Shown here piece after piece: positions 5,923-9,497 of a stretch of DNA of 9,497 nt. Every line of letters begins with the position of its first letter. Position 1 is the stretch's first letter. Under the pieces are notes generated by a model that worked only from the letters and a program-made list of their open reading frames with translations, made no database searches and was not told where the DNA came from. Source of the DNA: JBOFOR01 sp051654865 (lineage in GTDB: Bacteria > Bacillota > Clostridia > Peptostreptococcales > Peptostreptococcaceae); assembly GCA_051654865.1 (NCBI GenBank), contig JBOFYV010000010.1, positions 1 to 9,497 of the forward strand, in the 5' to 3' direction. Made by a program: the position numbers and the translations under genes.

Positions 5923-5924
5923 AT
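5895..5924 (+). promoter_or_regulatory. Extended -10 promoter of the two-component/GNAT operon
   Basis: TGCTAAAAT (5916-5924) is a TAAAAT -10 with TGn extension. TTCATA at 5895-5900 is a 4/6 match to the -35, with an 18-base spacer. The start site would be near 5931, about 26 bases upstream of the ATG at 5957. Confidence 0.55.
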
Positions 5925-5956
5925 ATAAAATAAATAACAAATATCAGGGAGAAAAG

Positions 5957-6646
5957 ATGGATAAACCAAAAATATTAATAATAGAAGATGAAGTTAAAAT
6001 AGCAAGATTTGTACAACTAGAGTTGCAATATGAAGGTTATGAAGTAGACATATGCCATGATGGTAGAGAAGGATTAGATAAGGCTATTCAAAATGAATAT
6101 GACCTTATAATACTAGATGTAATGTTACCATCATTAAATGGAATGGAAGTACTAAGAAGAATAAGAGCTGTTAGTAATGTGATAGTCATAATGTTATCAG
6201 CTAAAGGAGAAGTAACTGATAAAGTTATGGGACTTGATATTGGGGCTGATGATTATATGACAAAGCCATTTGCAATAGAAGAACTACTTGCGCGTATTAG
6301 AGTAGCTTTAAAAAGAAAACAAACTACTATTGAGAAATTAGATAATGACGTAGTAAAAGTAGGGAAATTAATTATAGATGATAAGAAGCATATTGTAAAA
6401 TACGGTGAGGATATAATAGAACTAACCAAAAAAGAATTCGACTTATTAAAGTATTTAATAGACAACAAAGGGATTGTAGTTACAAGAGATAATATACTTT
6501 CTAAAATATGGGGATATGACTATATAGGTGATACAAATGTAGTAGATGTGTATATTAGATATCTTAGAAGTAAAATAGATAATAGATTTAATATCAAGCT
6601 TATACATACGGTAAGAGGAGTGGGGTACCAAATAAAAGATGAGTAG
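5957..6646 (+). CDS. OmpR/PhoB-family response regulator
   Basis: The protein has 229 residues from the chosen start. The receiver domain (3-118) has the acidic pair E10-D11, the phosphorylated Asp54 in LDVMLP, Ser81 in MLSAK, and Lys103 in TKP. After a short linker comes a winged helix DNA-binding domain at about 131-227, ending in the typical YIRYLRSKID and HTVRGVGYQI. I start it at 5957, not at the upstream in-frame ATG at 5915. AGGGAG at 5946-5951 lies five bases before 5957, the receiver begins directly after it, and the ATG at 5915 overlaps the -10 element and could not be on the transcript. It overlaps the kinase gene by eight bases, so it is regulated by that kinase. The architecture is ArlR-like, but the target genes are not deducible apart from possible autoregulation. 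Confidence 0.95.
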   Translation: MDKPKILIIEDEVKIARFVQLELQYEGYEVDICHDGREGLDKAIQNEYDLIILDVMLPSLNGMEVLRRIRAVSNVIVIMLSAKGEVTDKVMGLDIGADDYMTKPFAIEELLARIRVALKRKQTTIEKLDNDVVKVGKLIIDDKKHIVKYGEDIIELTKKEFDLLKYLIDNKGIVVTRDNILSKIWGYDYIGDTNVVDVYIRYLRSKIDNRFNIKLIHTVRGVGYQIKDE

Positions 6647-7757
6647 GAATAGAGTAAAGAGAAAAATCAAATATATTATAGATGAAAAGATAAGGTTTTC
6701 TATAAAAAGTAAAATAACATTAAGTTATTCTATTATGTTTATAATATTATCATCTTTAAGTACTTTTGGAATTATATATTTATTTGATAAAAGTACTAAA
6801 AATGTAGATCAAGATGTTTTTCTTACGTTAATAACTATACTGATAATATTTAACATAATAGAAGCCATAGTGATAATGATTTTTAGTTATAAAATATCAA
6901 AAAAATCACTTAAACCAGTAGATAATATGATAGAAATAGTAAAAGAAATATCAATAAATGACCTTGATACTAGATTAGATGTATCAGGAGTAAAAAATGA
7001 ACTTAAAGATTTAGCTAAAACATTTAATACTATGTTAGATGAAATACAGTACTCTGTAGAAAAACAAAATCAATTTGTATCGGATGCATCTCATGAACTT
7101 AGAACTCCAATATCTGTTATACAAGGATATGCAAATTTACTTAGTAGATGGGGAAAGGATGATAAAGAAGTTTTAGAGGAATCTATAAATGCAATAAAAG
7201 ATGAATCGGGGAGTATGAAAAAACTAATTGAAAGTTTATTATTTTTAGCTAGAGGTGACAGAAATAAGCAAATAATTGAAAACGATTATTTTAAAACAAA
7301 TGATTTAATAGATGAAGTAGTTAAAGAAAGTAAAATGATAGATGATAAACATATTATTGAAAATACACATAATGAAGAAATTACTATTTATGGCGATAGA
7401 AACTTAATAAAAGAAGCAATAAGAGTTTTTGTAGATAATAGTATGAAATATACCAAAGAAGAAGGAACTATAAAAATAAATAGTTTTAAAAGTAATAAAG
7501 GTGTATATATTCTAATAGAAGACAATGGAATAGGTATAGGTAAAGAAGATTTGCCTAATATATTTAATAGATTTTACAGAAGTGATAAATCTAGAAGTAA
7601 GGAGAGTGGAGGAACTGGGCTAGGACTATCTATAGCTAAATATATTATAGATGTTCATAAAGGAGATATTAAGGTTTATAGTAAGATTAATGAAGGAACT
7701 ATTATATCTATAGAGTTGCCAGAAGGGTTTGAAGAAAATATAGAATACAAGGAGTAA
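6639..7757 (+). CDS. HAMP-containing sensor histidine kinase
   Basis: The kinase has 372 residues and partners the upstream response regulator. A basic N-terminal tail is followed by a membrane helix at about 27-49, a loop of roughly ten residues, and a second membrane helix at about 60-84. Then come a HAMP linker (85-137), the dimerisation domain with phospho-acceptor His152 in SHELRTP, and the ATPase domain. That domain carries the N box with Asn267, DNGIGI (295-300), RFYR (311-314) and GGTGLGL (324-330). All kinase motifs are intact. The very short outer loop leaves no room for a folded sensor domain, so the signal is probably sensed in the membrane or through a partner. The start overlaps the regulator stop by eight bases, and the nearest AGAGGAG (6614-6620) is 18 bases away. 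Translation is probably coupled to the upstream gene, and the exact start is a little uncertain. Confidence 0.95.
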   Translation: MSRNRVKRKIKYIIDEKIRFSIKSKITLSYSIMFIILSSLSTFGIIYLFDKSTKNVDQDVFLTLITILIIFNIIEAIVIMIFSYKISKKSLKPVDNMIEIVKEISINDLDTRLDVSGVKNELKDLAKTFNTMLDEIQYSVEKQNQFVSDASHELRTPISVIQGYANLLSRWGKDDKEVLEESINAIKDESGSMKKLIESLLFLARGDRNKQIIENDYFKTNDLIDEVVKESKMIDDKHIIENTHNEEITIYGDRNLIKEAIRVFVDNSMKYTKEEGTIKINSFKSNKGVYILIEDNGIGIGKEDLPNIFNRFYRSDKSRSKESGGTGLGLSIAKYIIDVHKGDIKVYSKINEGTIISIELPEGFEENIEYKE

Positions 7758-7761
7758 CTGT

Positions 7762-8286
7762 ATGCAAATTAATTTTAGAGAAATAAATGAAGATGATGTT
7801 TTTGATTTTGAACTTATAGCAAAATGGGACAACCAAGATGAGATTAAATATTTTATTAGACCTAATTTTAATGAAGGGGAAATAGACAGTTTAAGTGCAT
7901 CTGATTTGTTATTAACATTTAGAGCAAATCCAAATAAACATGTATATATTATTCAGGATGAAAAGAAAAAAATAGGCTACATAAGTATTGAGAGTAATTT
8001 TAATCGACTTTATAAAAAAGAAGATAATTCATCTTGGATAAGCATTTGTGTAGGTGATTCTAATTATAGAGGTATGGGCGTAGGTAAAGTAGCAATGGAA
8101 TTTTTAGAAGAGAAAAGCAAAGAATTAAACAATAATAGAATAGAACTAGGTGTATTTGAATATAACACTAATGCTATAGCATTTTATAAAAAATTAGGGT
8201 ATGAACAAATTGGTCAAAATAGGGAATTTGTATATTATGATGGAAAATGGCAAAATGATATAAGAATGGAAAAATATATATACTAA
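7762..8286 (+). CDS. GNAT-family N-acetyltransferase
   Basis: This is a 174-residue acetyl-CoA-dependent transferase, a single GNAT domain with no extra parts. Motif A is seen as WISICVGD, then YRGMGVGKVAMEFL, with the pyrophosphate-binding loop RGMGVG at 103-108. Motif B follows with N135-TNAIAFYKKLGY, where the Asn and Tyr commonly contact acetyl-CoA and act as general acid. The C-terminal FVYYDGKWQNDIRMEK is typical of the RimJ/RimL-like or diamine/antibiotic acetyltransferase side of the family. The substrate cannot be told from sequence. AAGGAG at 7749-7754 overlaps the end of the kinase gene, and only four bases separate the genes, so it belongs to the two-component operon and may be an output or a co-expressed partner. 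A terminator follows at once. Confidence 0.92.
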   Translation: MQINFREINEDDVFDFELIAKWDNQDEIKYFIRPNFNEGEIDSLSASDLLLTFRANPNKHVYIIQDEKKKIGYISIESNFNRLYKKEDNSSWISICVGDSNYRGMGVGKVAMEFLEEKSKELNNNRIELGVFEYNTNAIAFYKKLGYEQIGQNREFVYYDGKWQNDIRMEKYIY

Positions 8287-8303
8287 TTAATTTAATATAA
8301 CAT

Positions 8304-8334
8304 AAAAAGGGACTGCTAAATGCAATCCCTTTTA
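8304..8334. terminator. Bidirectional terminator between GNAT and MFS genes
   Basis: Eight base pairs (8305-8312 with 8326-8333) and an inner three (8314-8316 with 8322-8324) are separated by one C-A mismatch, around a five-base loop. The plus strand ends CCCTTTTATATT and the minus strand ends CCCTTTTTATG, so it can serve both convergent genes (stops at 8286 and 8337). Confidence 0.85.
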
Positions 8335-8336
8335 TA

Positions 8337-9497
8337 TTATAAATTTTCTTTTTTATAAGGTTTGTAGAAACATAATATAACAGCTGCAGTTAAATTTACA
8401 CAAAATACTGTTATATACATTTGTCTAAATCCTTCATCTAATACAGATTGATAACGAGATTCTATTTTTTCTCTTTTATTTTCAATAGAAGTTATATAAT
8501 CATTTTGAGATTTTTCAAAAGCAACTGGTATAGCTTCTTTAGCTTCTACAGTTTTATTTAATACAGCTACTAAAGAAGCTTTTTGATCTTCCATTTTAGC
8601 TAAAGCATTTTCCATTTCACGCTTTTGTGATTTAGCTTCATTTAACTTAGCTTGTAGAGTGTTTCTTTGACTTTTCATAGAAGATAACTTAGATGCCATT
8701 TTATTTCTTTCTGCTAGACTACTTTGAAGCTTAGCATTTAATTCTCCTCTTGCAGCTTTTAATTTATCTATTTGAGCTTTCATTTCTTCTTTATTCATCC
8801 CACTTCCTGCACCTGGAGGCATTGTTTGTGAAGTATCTCCACCTTGAGGTGGCATAGTAGGTATTTTATTATAAGCATCTTCCATTTGTTTTATAGCTGC
8901 ATCTTGTTTAGCTATTCCTTGTTGCATACCAACAACACCTTGATTTATACCGTTATATCCTTTTTGAACACCAGCAATACCGTTGTTTATTCCGTTAAGT
9001 GCTTTAGTCATGTTATTAATACCAGTTTGAACGCCAGCAATACCATCTTTTAATTTATTCTCACCAGTAGTTATGCCATCAATACCTTTTTGAGTTCCAT
9101 CTATACCATTTTGAATATTTTTTTCTATTTTATCAATAACAGGTGGAACATTTTTATTGTACATTGCAGTTGAAACTTCCTTTGTAATATCAGTAACTGT
9201 AGTAACATCAGATGCTTGTAGCTTATCTACTAGATACTTAGGAAGATTACCACTATTCATATCCATTTTAGATGAATTATTATCTAAGCTTGGTATATTT
9301 ACATCTTTAAGTTGTTTAGCCATATCAGGGTCTGATTTTAAGTCATTTATCATAGTTTGAAGTTCTTCTACTTGAACTACTTTTGGAGTTTGTGGTTGAC
9401 CTATTACATTCATTATATCATCTTGTATATTAGCACCTGCATGAGCTAAAAAGCCTATCATTATTGCGGGAGATATAGAAGTACCTATTGATCTAAT
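8337..9497 (-). CDS. C-terminal part of an MFS exporter (DHA2/EmrB type) with a large coiled-coil outer loop
   Basis: The frame is open past the window edge, so this is the 3' part only; the Met at 9461 is internal. The partial product begins with a stretch like RSIGTSISPAIMIGFLAHAG, matching the R-x-G start of membrane helix 13 in 14-helix drug exporters. At the other end, GFRQMYITVFCVNLTAAVILCF (about 345-366 counted from the 9461 Met) looks like helix 14, followed by a basic cytoplasmic tail. Between them lie about 335 residues that must be extracytoplasmic; typical relatives have a short loop here. The insert has an N-terminal mixed region, eleven heptads with Gly (118-194), a Pro/Gly-rich turn (about 200-222), and a long Lys/Glu-rich coiled coil (about 223-305). 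It would act as a proton-driven exporter, substrate unknown. MFS membership rests on the two flanking helices, as the rest is outside the window. Confidence 0.75.
   Translation of the reverse strand: MRSIGTSISPAIMIGFLAHAGANIQDDIMNVIGQPQTPKVVQVEELQTMINDLKSDPDMAKQLKDVNIPSLDNNSSKMDMNSGNLPKYLVDKLQASDVTTVTDITKEVSTAMYNKNVPPVIDKIEKNIQNGIDGTQKGIDGITTGENKLKDGIAGVQTGINNMTKALNGINNGIAGVQKGYNGINQGVVGMQQGIAKQDAAIKQMEDAYNKIPTMPPQGGDTSQTMPPGAGSGMNKEEMKAQIDKLKAARGELNAKLQSSLAERNKMASKLSSMKSQRNTLQAKLNEAKSQKREMENALAKMEDQKASLVAVLNKTVEAKEAIPVAFEKSQNDYITSIENKREKIESRYQSVLDEGFRQMYITVFCVNLTAAVILCFYKPYKKENL
8880..9110 (-). repeat. Eleven Gly-containing heptads in the MFS outer loop
   Basis: From residue 118 to 194 (counted from the Met at 9461) the protein reads as consecutive seven-residue units of the form x-G-I-x-G-x-Q, for example DGIAGVQ, NGIAGVQ, KGYNGIN, QGVVGMQ. 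Position 2 is Gly in nine units and Ala in the other two; position 3 is mostly Ile, Leu or Val. Such heptads in YhgE/Pip-like surface proteins form long helices with small-residue packing. The repetition is at protein level; the DNA units have diverged. Confidence 0.85.

Noticed and set aside
8844..9053. Open frame of 69 residues on the plus strand, opposite the MFS heptad region
   Set aside because: It is a mirror of the repetitive coding sequence, has no ribosome binding site and a low-complexity hydrophobic translation.
8880..9110. CRISPR-like or satellite DNA repeat
   Set aside because: The periodicity is in the protein heptads. At DNA level the units are diverged, have no spacers and remain in frame within a coding sequence.
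1..9497. Mobile element, prophage, toxin-antitoxin or defence island
   Set aside because: No transposase, integrase, terminal inverted repeats, att-like duplications or known defence domains are visible on either strand.

Overview
The window is about 9.5 kb of very AT-rich, tightly packed bacterial DNA. Strong AGGAGG-type ribosome binding sites, the A/T-ending codons of most genes and the protein families point to a low-GC Gram-positive of the class Clostridia. Peptostreptococcaceae (Clostridioides/Paraclostridium/Romboutsia type) is my best guess; this is an inference from gene content and protein style, not a database match. I see no rRNA, tRNA, insertion sequence, phage gene or CRISPR array, and no gene-free stretch longer than about 190 bases.

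Layout. (1) 1-1810: a highly expressed-looking ABC-F ATPase with its own promoter and terminator. (2) 1836-2057, minus strand: a small single-pass membrane protein. (3) 2177-3695: an ECF sigma factor of the SigV type and its membrane anti-sigma factor of the RsiV type, behind a probable autoregulated ECF promoter and closed by a very long hairpin. (4) 3694-4446, minus strand: a protein of a probable pentein (GME-like) fold family. (5) 4603-5166: a membrane protein with a C-terminal coiled coil, unknown function. (6) 5327-5788: a UBA-like plus DUF4342-type protein. (7) 5883-8333: an operon of OmpR-type response regulator, HAMP-containing sensor kinase and GNAT acetyltransferase, with an inverted repeat over its promoter. 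(8) 8337 to the window end, minus strand: the C-terminal part of a 14-TM (DHA2/EmrB-type) MFS exporter carrying an unusually large extracytoplasmic coiled-coil insert before its last membrane helix.

How it fits together. Two independent envelope-sensing circuits are present. The SigV/RsiV pair is known in Bacillus, Enterococcus and Clostridioides as a lysozyme-responsive system: lysozyme binding to RsiV exposes it to signal peptidase, releasing the sigma factor. No peptidoglycan-modifying target gene lies beside it here, so its targets would be elsewhere. The two-component operon has a sensor with an extracytoplasmic loop of only about ten residues, so it probably reads something in or at the membrane. 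Most genes stand alone between hairpin terminators, and three of these lie between convergent genes.

The most unusual items are the MFS extracytoplasmic insert with eleven Gly-containing heptads, the stop-to-stop terminator stem at 3643-3695, and the degenerate second ATP site of the ABC-F protein. I did not find convincing evidence of a wholly new multi-gene system.
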